Below, piece by piece: positions 45,405 through 54,732 of a stretch of DNA of 64,000 nucleotides. A model generated the notes under the pieces. It made no database searches. It was not told the origin of the DNA and worked only from the letters and a program-made list of their open reading frames with translations. The first letter of the stretch is position 1. Each line of letters opens with the position of its first letter. Origin of the DNA: Jeotgalibacillus campisalis (lineage in GTDB: Bacteria > Bacillota > Bacilli > Bacillales > Jeotgalibacillaceae); assembly GCF_000829515.1 (NCBI RefSeq), contig NZ_JXRR01000022.1, positions 186,001 through 250,000 of the forward strand. Reading direction: 5' to 3'. The position numbers and the translations under genes are program-made.

Positions 45405-45683
45405 TTAGGCTTTAATTATTATCTTTTTCACATGATCCCATCCAAGTTCAAGTTGAATATAATTCAGTAGTTTGGATGAGTTTATCTCAAGCCAAAGCGG
45501 ATTGTTTCCACTATAGAGATGAATAGTCCAGGTTTCGTAATTCTTTCCATTTCTTCGTTCACTATATTCAACTTTGCATAATGCTTTACAGTGGTAAATA
45601 TGATTGATAATCCTAGATAAAACAGTTTCAATATAATCACTTCCAACACATTCAAAAAGCAGCATATTCTTAGGTGAGTTCAA
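45405..45683 (-). pseudogene. C-terminal part of an unidentified protein, probably broken
   Basis: The 92-codon frame only starts with a TTG at 45683. Yet the same frame reads sensibly upstream to about 45764 without any start (QQCNSIKGINEVDYRTIV), and an overlapping frame upstream (near 45725-45805) codes MYDLDIMASQLIDLSSINEI with a stop inside. So the gene looks frameshifted or truncated at its 5' side. The protein itself (FECVGSDYIETVLSRIINHI, ELGWDHVKKIIIKA) is not recognised. If intact, it would be a small soluble protein. Confidence 0.4.
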
Positions 45684-46010
45684 TGGTGATACAATTGTAC
45701 GATAATCAACTTCATTAATTCCTTTTATACTATTACATTGCTGATGATCTCGTTGATAGATGAAAGATCAATTAATTGTGAGGCCATAATATCTAAATCG
45801 TACATATTGCGCACGTTAAAATTAACAAAATCAGGTTTTCCTTAGTACTTTAGCCTCGATTTTTTGGTACTAACATTTAAAATTTGAATCTTATTCATAA
45901 CCTGCTAAAATTAGTTCAATGTGAGGTGAAAAAGTTGATTTAAATACTCTGATATAGTTAATATGATATAGTTCGTTGTTGTTTAAAAATATTTAATTAG
46001 GAGAAATTTT

Positions 46011-46772
46011 ATGAAAAAGAACCTAGTCATGTGTATTTTAATATTATTGATTTTCGTCAATGGCTATGCCATTGTATTCTTGGATTTACCATTTTCTTTA
46101 TTACTTCTTATAATTACAGGGGTTTCAATGCTTGTAATGACTGTACTTCATGATCGATTTATATTTCTATATGCAATCATCCTTATTCTATTATATGGTG
46201 CTTTTTTAACCGCCTATGCCTTTATTAATAGTCTCCCCTCCGAAACTCAATTACTCCTTATTTACAATCATCTATTGTTTACAAGCTTTACTTTAGCTTT
46301 TTGGATTTTGTTAAATTTCATTAAAACCATTGGCTATGAGAATGATCAATTAAACCATCAAATTCAGTTACTGCAAAAATACAATGGTCAAACAAATATT
46401 CTCACGGTTAGTGAATTTACTGATCAGGCAACTTGGGCGCTTAAATCAAGTGAACGTCATAATGAAGAGGCGTGGCTGATAGAAATTAAAATTAGTTATG
46501 AAAACAAACGAGCACAGAAAAATTTGCAAGAATCCTTTGAAAAAATCGCATTGGAAACCATTCGAGAAAAATTCGACTTGGTGACTAGTATCGATCGATC
46601 CATTTATTTTCTACTAAAAGAAACCAATGAAAAGGGCGTAGATGTTGTTCTCGAACGATATCAACAAAATTTAAAAGGTGAATTGAATTTTGTCAATCCA
46701 ATTTTTAAAGTAAGAAAGGAAAAAGTGGAAGATATGAGTCACCTGTCTAAATTGATGGAGGCAACTACATGA
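46011..46772 (+). CDS. YdaK-like membrane protein with a degenerate GGDEF domain
   Basis: A 253-residue protein with four N-terminal membrane spans (about residues 5-105) and a cytoplasmic C-terminal domain that has the GGDEF fold pattern but no GGDEF motif (RSIYFLLKETNEKGVDVVLE in its place). This matches B. subtilis YdaK, a c-di-GMP receptor for exopolysaccharide synthesis. The stop overlaps the next gene's start (ATGA at 46769). AGGAGA precedes the ATG at 46011. The c-di-GMP role here is inferred from the operon. Confidence 0.72.
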   Translation: MKKNLVMCILILLIFVNGYAIVFLDLPFSLLLLIITGVSMLVMTVLHDRFIFLYAIILILLYGAFLTAYAFINSLPSETQLLLIYNHLLFTSFTLAFWILLNFIKTIGYENDQLNHQIQLLQKYNGQTNILTVSEFTDQATWALKSSERHNEEAWLIEIKISYENKRAQKNLQESFEKIALETIREKFDLVTSIDRSIYFLLKETNEKGVDVVLERYQQNLKGELNFVNPIFKVRKEKVEDMSHLSKLMEATT

Positions 46773-48007
46773 CTTGGGTTATTATGATTATCATGGCATT
46801 TTTCTGGATTTTATTAATCTTTTATTCTGTTGTTACGATTGCAGGAGTTTGGTATCGAATCAAGTACAAAGAGCCTAAAAAATTAGCGGTTTATCCTAGC
46901 GTAGCTGTCTTAATACCTGCTCACAACGAAGGAATTGTTATCGAAGAAACTTTAAGGGCTATGGCCAGGTTAACCTATAAAGGGAAATTAGATATCTATT
47001 TATTGGATGATAATTCGAAAGATGAAACGGCTAATATTGCGAAAGAATTCGCCAAGGTGTTTTCACGTATCCACTACATTTCTGTACCAAAAGGTACACC
47101 CACAGGGAAATCACGAGTATTAAACTATGGACTAAGTATTTCACAGTCAGATTACTTTATTGTCTACGATGCAGACAATGAGCCAGAACCAAATGCTTTG
47201 GAAAAGTTAGTTGAAGTAGCTGAAGGCACAAAAAATGCTGCTGGTGCTGTAGGGTACGTAAAAACAAAAAATGCAGATGCGAATTCCCTAACACGTATGA
47301 TTGGCCTTGAATTTCAAGTATTTCAGCTGCTAATGCAATGCGGCCGATGGGCACTGTTTAAGCTCGGATCTCTTGCAGGAACAAATATGTTATTGAAAAG
47401 ATCCGTATTAGAGGAACTTGGAGGCTATGATGTGTATGCCCTGGCAGAAGATGCGGAGTTGACTGTTAGACTCACTGCTGCAGGCTATCTATTGCCAGTT
47501 GTCCCTAGCTCTTGGACGTGGGAACAAGAGCCTGAAAAAGTTGGAACCTTTATTAAACAAAGAACGCGCTGGTTAACTGGAAATATTTATTTACTGGAGA
47601 AATCTATATTTGATCTATCACATTGGAGGGGAAGGACCTTTGTATTAAGTCTTCAACATGTGCTTACTTACTTAGTCTTTGTATTACTCCTATTGTTTTC
47701 AGATGTCTTTTTTATTATGAGTATAGCTGGATATGAATTACCAAATACAGAAGCGCCATTACTAATATTATGGTTTATGAGTTATATAGTTTATACAGGA
47801 CAGTTATTAAGCGCACTTGTTATAGATCGAAATGTTACTTTAAAGAATGTAATTTTTATTTTTATTATGTATTTCACTTATGCCCAACTATTTATTATTC
47901 TACTAATTCGCAGCTCTTCTGTTTATGTATGGAGCCGTTTGCGAGGAAAAACAATTGCTTGGGATAAAACGCGAAGATTCAAAGTCCAGAAGGAAGAACT
48001 ACCTTGA
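46769..48007 (+). CDS. GT2 processive glycosyltransferase (YdaM-like)
   Basis: A 412-residue GT2 enzyme. The first membrane span (about 4-25) is followed by the GT-A domain: VAVLIPAHNEGIVIEETLRA, YLLDDNSKDETA, DADNEPEP (DxD), AEDAEL and the QxxRW motif QRTRWLTGN, the signature of processive synthases like cellulose and PNAG synthase. Four to five membrane spans close the protein. It probably polymerises an exopolysaccharide and is the product-forming subunit of the operon; overlapping ends link it to both neighbours. Confidence 0.88.
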   Translation: MTWVIMIIMAFFWILLIFYSVVTIAGVWYRIKYKEPKKLAVYPSVAVLIPAHNEGIVIEETLRAMARLTYKGKLDIYLLDDNSKDETANIAKEFAKVFSRIHYISVPKGTPTGKSRVLNYGLSISQSDYFIVYDADNEPEPNALEKLVEVAEGTKNAAGAVGYVKTKNADANSLTRMIGLEFQVFQLLMQCGRWALFKLGSLAGTNMLLKRSVLEELGGYDVYALAEDAELTVRLTAAGYLLPVVPSSWTWEQEPEKVGTFIKQRTRWLTGNIYLLEKSIFDLSHWRGRTFVLSLQHVLTYLVFVLLLLFSDVFFIMSIAGYELPNTEAPLLILWFMSYIVYTGQLLSALVIDRNVTLKNVIFIFIMYFTYAQLFIILLIRSSSVYVWSRLRGKTIAWDKTRRFKVQKEELP

Positions 48008-48981
48008 TGAGAAACTTTACGCTTATTTTACTAGTGATAAGTTTGTTAACCTTAGGAGGGTGTATGTTGTTTTCTACAGATCCGACACTACAAGTGGTAA
48101 AAGAACAATATACAAATCAAGAAGGATTAATTCATGCGTATCCACTCCAACAAGATTCTGAGTATTTGTCGGAAAGCATTGGATTGTATATGGAATATTT
48201 GGTGTTAGTGAAAGATGAAGAAAGATTTTCTGAACAGTATGAAATTCTAATGAACAATTATCAGATTCAGCAAGGGGACTTGATCTTTATACAGTGGGTA
48301 TTAAAAATGAATACCAAAGCAAATGCGCTAATTGACGATGTACGAATTATTTCTGCATTGCACGATGCAAGTACATTATTTGAAGAGCCAAAATATGCTG
48401 AATCGGCAAATCAGCTAACTTTAGCAATTACTAGTAACCAGAAGTCAAACGGTTATACTGTTGATTTCTATGATTGGTCACTCAACATGCCTGCGAAAAG
48501 GATTACTTTAAGCTATCTAACAAATGAATTTTTTCAGTCAACGACTGATACCGACAACATGAAAGATTTATTAAAAAACCTAGATGATACGACTGTTTTT
48601 TTCCCGGAATACTTCGACGTGACAAAAAGAAAGTATAGAGAAAGTGAAGAAGTTCATATGATTGATCAACTTTTGATTGCAATTAATAGAGAAAACATTG
48701 GTTATCCTTCGGAAATTTTCAAAACGTGGTGCTTGAATGAATGGAAACATGAGGGCAAAATCTATGGAAGGTATGATAGACAAACAAAAACTGCTTCAGT
48801 TACTTATGAATCATTGGCTGTCTACTACTATCTAAACACCTATTTTCAGAAAATAAACGAACCAGATTTAGCAAAAGAAGTCTTAGAGCATGCTGAGTTA
48901 TTAGCTTCAGAAAGCACGATAGGAGAGGCACATTTTTTTGATTATATTCATTTTCAATTGATGAAGAAGAACATGGAATAA
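48007..48981 (+). CDS. YdaJ-like putative glycoside hydrolase lipoprotein
   Basis: A 324-residue exported lipoprotein, with a LGGC lipobox (Cys19). The body contains YDWSLNMPAKRITLSYL and TYESLAVYYYLNTYF, similar to B. subtilis YdaJ and to GH8-type enzymes that trim the polysaccharide at export. The start ATG 48007 overlaps the stop of the glycosyltransferase (TGATG). No YdaL or YdaN (BcsB-like) gene is seen, so the operon is shorter than in B. subtilis. Confidence 0.7.
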   Translation: MRNFTLILLVISLLTLGGCMLFSTDPTLQVVKEQYTNQEGLIHAYPLQQDSEYLSESIGLYMEYLVLVKDEERFSEQYEILMNNYQIQQGDLIFIQWVLKMNTKANALIDDVRIISALHDASTLFEEPKYAESANQLTLAITSNQKSNGYTVDFYDWSLNMPAKRITLSYLTNEFFQSTTDTDNMKDLLKNLDDTTVFFPEYFDVTKRKYRESEEVHMIDQLLIAINRENIGYPSEIFKTWCLNEWKHEGKIYGRYDRQTKTASVTYESLAVYYYLNTYFQKINEPDLAKEVLEHAELLASESTIGEAHFFDYIHFQLMKKNME

Positions 48982-49156
48982 AGTTAAAGCTTAACCTAAT
49001 GTTTTACGAGATAATTTTTATCTTGTCGGCTCATTGCTAGTGAAAAAGGCTATACGGGAAAATTTCAGTACTTTCAATAATAGGTACATCTGACTTTAAT
49101 TATCTAAGTAATTCTTCGCTCTCTATAAGTAAGAACAATTAATGTAAGAAAGAAGT

Positions 49157-49180
49157 CTGAAGATGCAATTACATCTTCAG
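49157..49180 (+). terminator. terminator after the exopolysaccharide operon
   Basis: CTGAAGATG (49157-49165) pairs with CATCTTCAG (49172-49180), followed by GCTTTTATT. The remaining part of the gap 48982-49388 shows no gene; part of the open frame there has no ribosome site or family. Confidence 0.75.
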
Positions 49181-49350
49181 GCTTTTATTGATGCAACTTT
49201 TCATGGCAAATCACCGTCTACCGAAATTAAGGTTTTAGGGCTTTGTATTTTGAGTTTCTTCTATATCCATGACAGAATCTGCAAAACCACGTCCGCAATA
49301 AATGTTGAACTGCCTTTTTGTCTCTTGAATTGTTGCGCATCCTTGAACAT

Positions 49351-49380
49351 TCGACAAATTTCGGGTGGTGACAGGCACCT
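49351..49380 (+). repeat. 30-bp dispersed repeat, copy 1 of 3
   Basis: Identical over 30 bp to copies at 60772-60801 and 62519-62548; the unit begins TCGACAAATT and ends ACAGGCACCT. It lies just past the stop of the TetR gene. Such GGTGACAGGCACC repeats are common in Bacillus genomes. Confidence 0.9.
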
Positions 49381-49388
49381 ACCTATAC

Positions 49389-50003
49389 CTACCTCCTCAC
49401 CCCCGCCGCAAAAAAAGGACCATTCGCGGTCATGGTAAAGATAATACGCGCGATTTCTTCCGGTGATTCCGCTCGATCGTTTTTCAGCCATTCTTGCAGC
49501 ACGCCTATATGGGCGGATGCGATGTAGGTGACGAGGTAGTCTACCGGCACTAGCAGGTTCTCTTGTTTGAAGATGGTTTCGTTGCTTTTAAATAAGGCGT
49601 CTCCCATGAATGTTTTTAGCTTTGTTTGAAACGATAGATCGCCTTTTGGTCCGAGTAAGGCTTTCATTAGGCTTCTGTTCCGCTGGATAAATTCGAAAAA
49701 TGGAACAAGGATCGCTAAAGGCATGACATCGGGTTTGTTCTTTTCTAAATCTGCCAGGATGGATGGCAGTTTTTTAATGATTTTTTCCTTCATTTCTTTC
49801 ATCAGTTCTTCCTCACATTTGGTCATTAAATCGTATTTGTCCTGATAATGACTGTAAAACGTTCCACGGTTGATGTTGGCGCTCGTTGTGATGTCTTTTA
49901 CAGTTATGGCCTCAAAGCCTTTTTCTTCGATTAATGCGATCAATGCATGTTTAATGGATTCTCTTGTCCGAACGACACGAAGATCCGAATGTGAATCAGT
50001 CAT
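49389..50003 (-). CDS. TetR/AcrR family repressor
   Basis: A 204-residue repressor. The N-terminal HTH is ALIALIEEKGFEAITVKDIT followed by NINRGTFYSHYQDKYDLM. The C-terminal 130 residues form the ligand-binding domain (YhgD-like, with FFEFIQRNRSLMKALLGPKG). It diverges from the ABC exporter, with palindromic sites in between, so it probably represses that operon until an inducer binds. The ligand is unknown. Stop codon abuts a dispersed 30-bp repeat. Confidence 0.88.
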   Translation of the reverse strand: MTDSHSDLRVVRTRESIKHALIALIEEKGFEAITVKDITTSANINRGTFYSHYQDKYDLMTKCEEELMKEMKEKIIKKLPSILADLEKNKPDVMPLAILVPFFEFIQRNRSLMKALLGPKGDLSFQTKLKTFMGDALFKSNETIFKQENLLVPVDYLVTYIASAHIGVLQEWLKNDRAESPEEIARIIFTMTANGPFFAAGVRR

Positions 50004-50028
50004 AACAGTCCCCTCCCGAAATTTTACT

Positions 50029-50140
50029 CAACACATGTAGCCATCGTGTTGGTTAAACGACACTTCCTGCTCTTTTGATGATTGTACTGCCCTTTACCTC
50101 ATCATATAGTGTAAGTAAGCAATAAAACAACACGTTGTTG
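50029..50140. promoter_or_regulatory. two inverted repeats in the TetR-ABC divergent promoter region
   Basis: CAACAC (50029-50034) and GTGTTG (50046-50051) with an 11-bp gap, and CAACA-CGT-TGTTG (50128-50140). Both share the CAACA/TGTTG arms, one near each gene. These are likely TetR operators for both directions. Confidence 0.6.
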
Positions 50141-50180
50141 ATTATACTAACGCATAAACGAAATTTTAGGAGGTACTGCG

Positions 50181-50912
50181 ATGGATATTCATGTGTCCAA
50201 TATCAATAAAAGCTTTGATCAGCATCCCGTCATAAAAGATGTAACATTCACGATTCCATCAGGAGAGATCTGCTGTTTGCTTGGTCCTTCGGGTTCTGGG
50301 AAAACAACGCTTATTCGTCTGATGATCGGCGCTATTACGGCTGAAGAAGGTACGATTCATTATGGGGATGTTCAAATTCCAAATCTAAGTGTGTTAAAAA
50401 ATGTAGGGCTCATGCCGCAGAATGAAGCCTTGTATGACGATCTTTCCGGGGAAGCGAATTTGTACTTTTTTGGTGGACTTTATGACATTGGCAAACGCGA
50501 TCTTAAGGAGCGTATTGAAGAAGTGCTTGCGATCGTGGATTTAACAGAGCATCGAAAAAAATTGGTGAAGAACTTTTCCGGCGGGATGAAAAAGAGACTT
50601 TCTCTCGCAGCGGCCATTTTACACTCGCCGAAAATCCTGTTTCTTGATGAACCAACCGTGGGAATTGATCCTGTGCTGCGCCGAAGCATTTGGGAACAAT
50701 TTCGTATGATCAAAAATTCCGGGACGACGATTATTGTATCAACACATGTGATGGACGAAGTAACCGAGTGTGATCAGGCAGCTCTGATTTATAATGGCCG
50801 CTTGATTGACTATAATACCGTGCCCCATTTACTCGAAAAAACAGAAAATGGACGAGTTGAGGAGTTATTTTTGATGGCGTCAACCCAAGCAAAAGGCGGT
50901 GAAGATTCATGA
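50181..50912 (+). CDS. ABC-2 exporter ATP-binding protein
   Basis: A 243-residue ATPase of the drug-export (DrrA/YfiL, LnrL-like) class. Walker A is GPSGSGKTT, the signature KNFSGGMKKRLSLAAAI (an SGG variant), Walker B ILFLDEPTVGIDP and the H-loop STHVMDE. It pairs with the permease gene downstream, overlapping by 4 bp (ATGA-type overlap at 50909). AGGAGG precedes the ATG. Likely exports a hydrophobic compound sensed by the divergent TetR repressor. Confidence 0.92.
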   Translation: MDIHVSNINKSFDQHPVIKDVTFTIPSGEICCLLGPSGSGKTTLIRLMIGAITAEEGTIHYGDVQIPNLSVLKNVGLMPQNEALYDDLSGEANLYFFGGLYDIGKRDLKERIEEVLAIVDLTEHRKKLVKNFSGGMKKRLSLAAAILHSPKILFLDEPTVGIDPVLRRSIWEQFRMIKNSGTTIIVSTHVMDEVTECDQAALIYNGRLIDYNTVPHLLEKTENGRVEELFLMASTQAKGGEDS

Positions 50913-51937
50913 TGCATCTAGCCAAGCGTGTGATTCGGCAGACGATTAATGACAAACGAAGCCTGATGATGATCTTAGTGGCTCCACTCCTGATCCTTAC
51001 GCTCGTATATCTTTTACTAGGTGACTCAGATTATGTGCCAACCGTTGGAATTGAAAAAGAAGCACTTCCTGATCCACTTATAACGGCTCTGGAAGAACAG
51101 GATGTAAAGCTCAAAAACCTCACAAGTGACGAAGTTAAAGAGGCAAAAAGCTATTTAAACGATCATGAAAATGTCGACGCGATCTTGAGTTTCTCACAAG
51201 ATGAAAAGATGGAAATCACCTTGTATGAACCCTCCACTAAAGGAGCAAATGCAGCAAGTGAAATCCAGGAAGCCATGACTTCCTTAAATCCTTCTGCAGG
51301 TATTGAAATGGCTTATGTCTACGGAGACCAGGATCAATCCACTTTTGACTCACTCGGCTATGTATTTCTTGCCCTCTTCTCGTTCTTTTTAGTCTTCATC
51401 ATTTCAGGAATGGCACTGGTGAGAGAACGAAGCGGAGGAACATTGGAACGACTGTTGATGACACCGATTAAACGCTCGGAGGTTATCCTTGGTTATACGA
51501 TCGGCTATGGCGTGTTTGCGATCGTTCAAGCTATACTCATCGTTCTTTATTCCATTTACGTTCTTCAATTAAGTTCTGCAGGGAATATTGGATGGATTCT
51601 GCTCACCATGGTGCTGCTCGCAGGAACCGCAGTCCTGTTCGGCGCCACGATTTCCGTCTTTGCCAGCTCAGAATTGCAGGTCGTCCAGATGATTCCCTTT
51701 ACCATCATCCCGCAAGTCTTTTTCTCTGGGCTCATTCCCTTAGACCTGATTCCCTATGGTCTCGGCAATCTGAGTTACATTATGCCGATTTATTATGGGG
51801 CAGCTGCGATTAAAGGAGTGATGGTGTATGGAGATGGTTTTCTGGAAATATGGCCGTATATACTTGGACTATTCATTTTTGCTTTTGTTTTGTTCTTGAT
51901 TAATACACAGGCACTAAAGAAATTCAGGAAGCTATAG
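50909..51937 (+). CDS. ABC-2 exporter permease
   Basis: A 342-residue ABC-2 permease. One N-terminal span (about 23-38) is followed by an extracytoplasmic domain (about 45-140) and five C-terminal spans, with MALVRERSGGTLERLLMTPI, the typical ABC-2 coupling helix. A homodimer with the ATPase would make the exporter; only one permease gene is present, unlike the three-gene yfiLMN/lnrLMN operon. ATG at 50909; ATG 50912 is an alternative. Confidence 0.9.
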   Translation: MMHLAKRVIRQTINDKRSLMMILVAPLLILTLVYLLLGDSDYVPTVGIEKEALPDPLITALEEQDVKLKNLTSDEVKEAKSYLNDHENVDAILSFSQDEKMEITLYEPSTKGANAASEIQEAMTSLNPSAGIEMAYVYGDQDQSTFDSLGYVFLALFSFFLVFIISGMALVRERSGGTLERLLMTPIKRSEVILGYTIGYGVFAIVQAILIVLYSIYVLQLSSAGNIGWILLTMVLLAGTAVLFGATISVFASSELQVVQMIPFTIIPQVFFSGLIPLDLIPYGLGNLSYIMPIYYGAAAIKGVMVYGDGFLEIWPYILGLFIFAFVLFLINTQALKKFRKL

Positions 51938-51947
51938 GTTAAATGAA

Positions 51948-51977
51948 AGCCAGCACTCTTTTATATGAGGGCTGGCT
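51948..51977. terminator. bidirectional terminator
   Basis: AGCCAGC (51948-51954) pairs with GCTGGCT (51971-51977) between the exporter operon and the converging dynamin operon. Confidence 0.75.
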
Positions 51978-51987
51978 GTTTAAATAA

Positions 51988-54729
51988 TTACTTCTTCATC
52001 TTACTATTCAAAAGTGCACCTTCTCTAAATACCTCGAACATTTTAATTTTTTCTTCAATATCTTTTTTTTCTTTTTGAAAATGCTTGAGTTCGAGTGCTT
52101 TACTATTTTTTTGGTTTTTGAGAGATAATAAATGATTTGTGATTTTTTGATCACCTATATCAAACACTGTGTATTTTAATTCTTGGGTGAAATCTATTTC
52201 TGCTTCATGATAAGCTGAAAAAAATTGCGATTGAAGATTTGTCAAAATGTTAGGTGTAGCGGAATCATCAATTTCTTTAATCATGCGGTTGTAATGAAAT
52301 TTATTTCGATGATCTTTCAGAAGATCAGGTAAGTGTAGATTCAAAAATTCCGTCAACTGAGATTTAAGATAGATAGACTCCTCATAGGATTGACCTTGGA
52401 TTCTTAAACATTCACTGTGAATTTCTGAAAATAAGGATGCTGTATCAATGTGAACTGTGATAACTTCACCTATTATTCGGGTTAAATCTTTATTTAATTT
52501 TCCACTTTTTCGTTCAATTCTTTTAAGAAGCGCATGCGTTTCAGCGGTAATTGAAGAAGTGGACTGAAAGATTAATGATTTCAACGCTCCGTTAGAATAC
52601 ACTGTGATTGCTTGGTTTATTTCACGGTTAAATATTTCATAATTATTATTTAGACTGTTTTCCGGCATCAAAGTCTTTTTACACTCTTCAATCATCTGAG
52701 GTACATCTTTCCACATAAGTGTAGTAAGAGAATTTATCCCGTCCTTTATAGATTCTTGAAAATCTAAAGTAATCTCATTTTGAAAATCCAACCACTCATC
52801 TTGAACTTGTTTAACTTCATTTTCTTTTTTTATTATTGCACGAAGATCATTAACAATACCCTGCTCATATTGAGGTAAGCTTTGGTTTTTTAAAGATGCA
52901 ATAGTCTCTTCAAATACTTGTATGACTGAATTCATACGCGTTTGAACAAACTTTTTATCCTTCTTTAGGGTAGGTAAAACTTTTTCGAATCCCTTTCTAA
53001 ATTCCATAGAGTTTTCCTTAGATGAAAATGGAATCATTATTGCCTTTGGAAATACCTTATTTATTTTTCTTTTTACATCCTCCATAACATCTTCTCGTTC
53101 TTCCTCATCATCGACTGCATCAATTTTATTTAAAACAAAGTGAATAGGCACGTGAGGAGCAGCTTCGGAGATTTGAAGTAATTTATCTCGTTCCGTTCTT
53201 GTAAATGGATGTCTAGTGCTAAGAACAAATACTAGACTATCTGCTAAATGAAGATAGTTAAGGACAGGATTTTCCTTGTCTTCCTTATCATTGAATCCTG
53301 GAGAATCAATTAAAGTTACTTTATGTTTTTCAAGAAATTCATTTTCCATTTTAAGATGAAAAAGAGCGTTGGAGTGTTTTCCATCCTTTTCATTTTCGAT
53401 CGTGGTTGCTTTTTTAAACGAGCTTAATGAAGAATATTCATTCATTTTATTTTTCTCATAGGAACGTATGAATGATTCATAACCATTTTGAATGACAATC
53501 GCCCCTGAAGTTGTAGGTAAAACATCTACTGATAGAATCTCATCTTTTAAAACTGTATTAATAAAAGAGGACTTCCCATTGTTAAATGATCCCGCTACAA
53601 GCAGATGCATCTGCTCCAAATTAGCGGAAAATGCATGCTTGAAACGAAGGATTTCGGGAAAATTGAATTTACTATCGTTAATCCAAGCGAAAAAACCATC
53701 GATAATCCTTTTTGAGAAAAGGTGGTCATGGATTTCCTTATTAGTGGGCTGTGCTTTCAGATCGAACGAATGTTCAAATCGATTTTCCCAAGCTTTAAGA
53801 TAGTTATACAAGACGGAGCGATCTTCTTCTATAGATTTATACCAACATGTAAGAATATAACGAATAGAGTTCTTAGTCTTTGTAATATCTTGGTCGTGTT
53901 CGAGCAAATAGTTTAATGCATTGCTTAACCACATGCGTCGATTCTTCCAAAAAGTCATATCAAATTTCATTAATGCCTGTCCTAAAACAAGAGTCCATTC
54001 AAAGTAACCATTTGTTTTCCGATACGCCCCCTCTATAAGGGTTACGAGTTCATCAAATTCTTCCCACTTTATACTAATTAAATATTTGAGTAGTGTATTT
54101 AACTTTTGGGGTGAGAAGCCCTTGAGTTGACCTTTATTTATTGCTGCCGAAAGTCGATTTAACCATATAATTCGGCTATCATGAGTGTCTGAAGAACAAA
54201 TGCTATCGATGATCAACTGAATTATTAGACCAGGAGTCTGTAATGCTTCATTATTAAAAAAAGTAAAAGCTTGTTCTTTAATATTTTTGTAATGAGGATT
54301 TATTGATAAAGCACGCTGCATACTCCATAATGCTTTAAGTTTATCTTGTTTTTTTTGATAATGGTAAAAGTTTGTTATGTTGGTTTCCAATAAAAGCGTT
54401 TGATCCTTAACGGTTAACAAGATATCTTGAAGAAGAGCTTCTGCTTCTTGTTGCTGATTTAATAGTAAGTGTGCATCTGCACAGTTTTTCTTTGCCCATT
54501 CACCTAAAGAATTACCCTGAACCTGCTTCCATTTAAAAAGAGAAGTCTCATAGTCTCCTTGAGAAAAATAATACTCTCCTTGCATATATCGATATGTGTT
54601 TAATTCAGACTCATTAGTAGCATTTAGGAGCAACTTGCTTAGCCCTGATACTGTAGCTTCTTTCGCCAAAGAAGTACACGAAAAATAGTTTTTTTCCGCA
54701 AGTTTTTCTGGTTGAATTTTGTATACCAT
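51988..54729 (-). CDS. dynamin-like GTPase with a long helical N-terminal region
   Basis: A 913-residue protein. Residues 1-350 are helical and TPR-like (QGEYYFSQGDYETSLFKWKQ, ALWSMQRALSINP, LNYLLEHDQDI). The GTPase domain follows: P-loop GSFNNGKSS (380-388), TTSG (G2), DSPGFND (475-481) and NKID (534-537), so all motifs are present. The C-terminal 300 residues are coiled-coil stalk-like helices with no clear membrane segment. It is the last gene of the three-dynamin operon, 3 bp after the small repeat gene. An N-terminal scaffold before the GTPase is unusual for a bacterial dynamin. Function unknown. Confidence 0.78.
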   Translation of the reverse strand: MVYKIQPEKLAEKNYFSCTSLAKEATVSGLSKLLLNATNESELNTYRYMQGEYYFSQGDYETSLFKWKQVQGNSLGEWAKKNCADAHLLLNQQQEAEALLQDILLTVKDQTLLLETNITNFYHYQKKQDKLKALWSMQRALSINPHYKNIKEQAFTFFNNEALQTPGLIIQLIIDSICSSDTHDSRIIWLNRLSAAINKGQLKGFSPQKLNTLLKYLISIKWEEFDELVTLIEGAYRKTNGYFEWTLVLGQALMKFDMTFWKNRRMWLSNALNYLLEHDQDITKTKNSIRYILTCWYKSIEEDRSVLYNYLKAWENRFEHSFDLKAQPTNKEIHDHLFSKRIIDGFFAWINDSKFNFPEILRFKHAFSANLEQMHLLVAGSFNNGKSSFINTVLKDEILSVDVLPTTSGAIVIQNGYESFIRSYEKNKMNEYSSLSSFKKATTIENEKDGKHSNALFHLKMENEFLEKHKVTLIDSPGFNDKEDKENPVLNYLHLADSLVFVLSTRHPFTRTERDKLLQISEAAPHVPIHFVLNKIDAVDDEEEREDVMEDVKRKINKVFPKAIMIPFSSKENSMEFRKGFEKVLPTLKKDKKFVQTRMNSVIQVFEETIASLKNQSLPQYEQGIVNDLRAIIKKENEVKQVQDEWLDFQNEITLDFQESIKDGINSLTTLMWKDVPQMIEECKKTLMPENSLNNNYEIFNREINQAITVYSNGALKSLIFQSTSSITAETHALLKRIERKSGKLNKDLTRIIGEVITVHIDTASLFSEIHSECLRIQGQSYEESIYLKSQLTEFLNLHLPDLLKDHRNKFHYNRMIKEIDDSATPNILTNLQSQFFSAYHEAEIDFTQELKYTVFDIGDQKITNHLLSLKNQKNSKALELKHFQKEKKDIEEKIKMFEVFREGALLNSKMKK

Positions 54730-54732
54730 TTC

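Noticed and set aside
49163-49438. 91-codon open frame after the exopolysaccharide operon
   Set aside because: Begins inside the terminator hairpin, runs through the dispersed repeat and into the antisense of the TetR gene.
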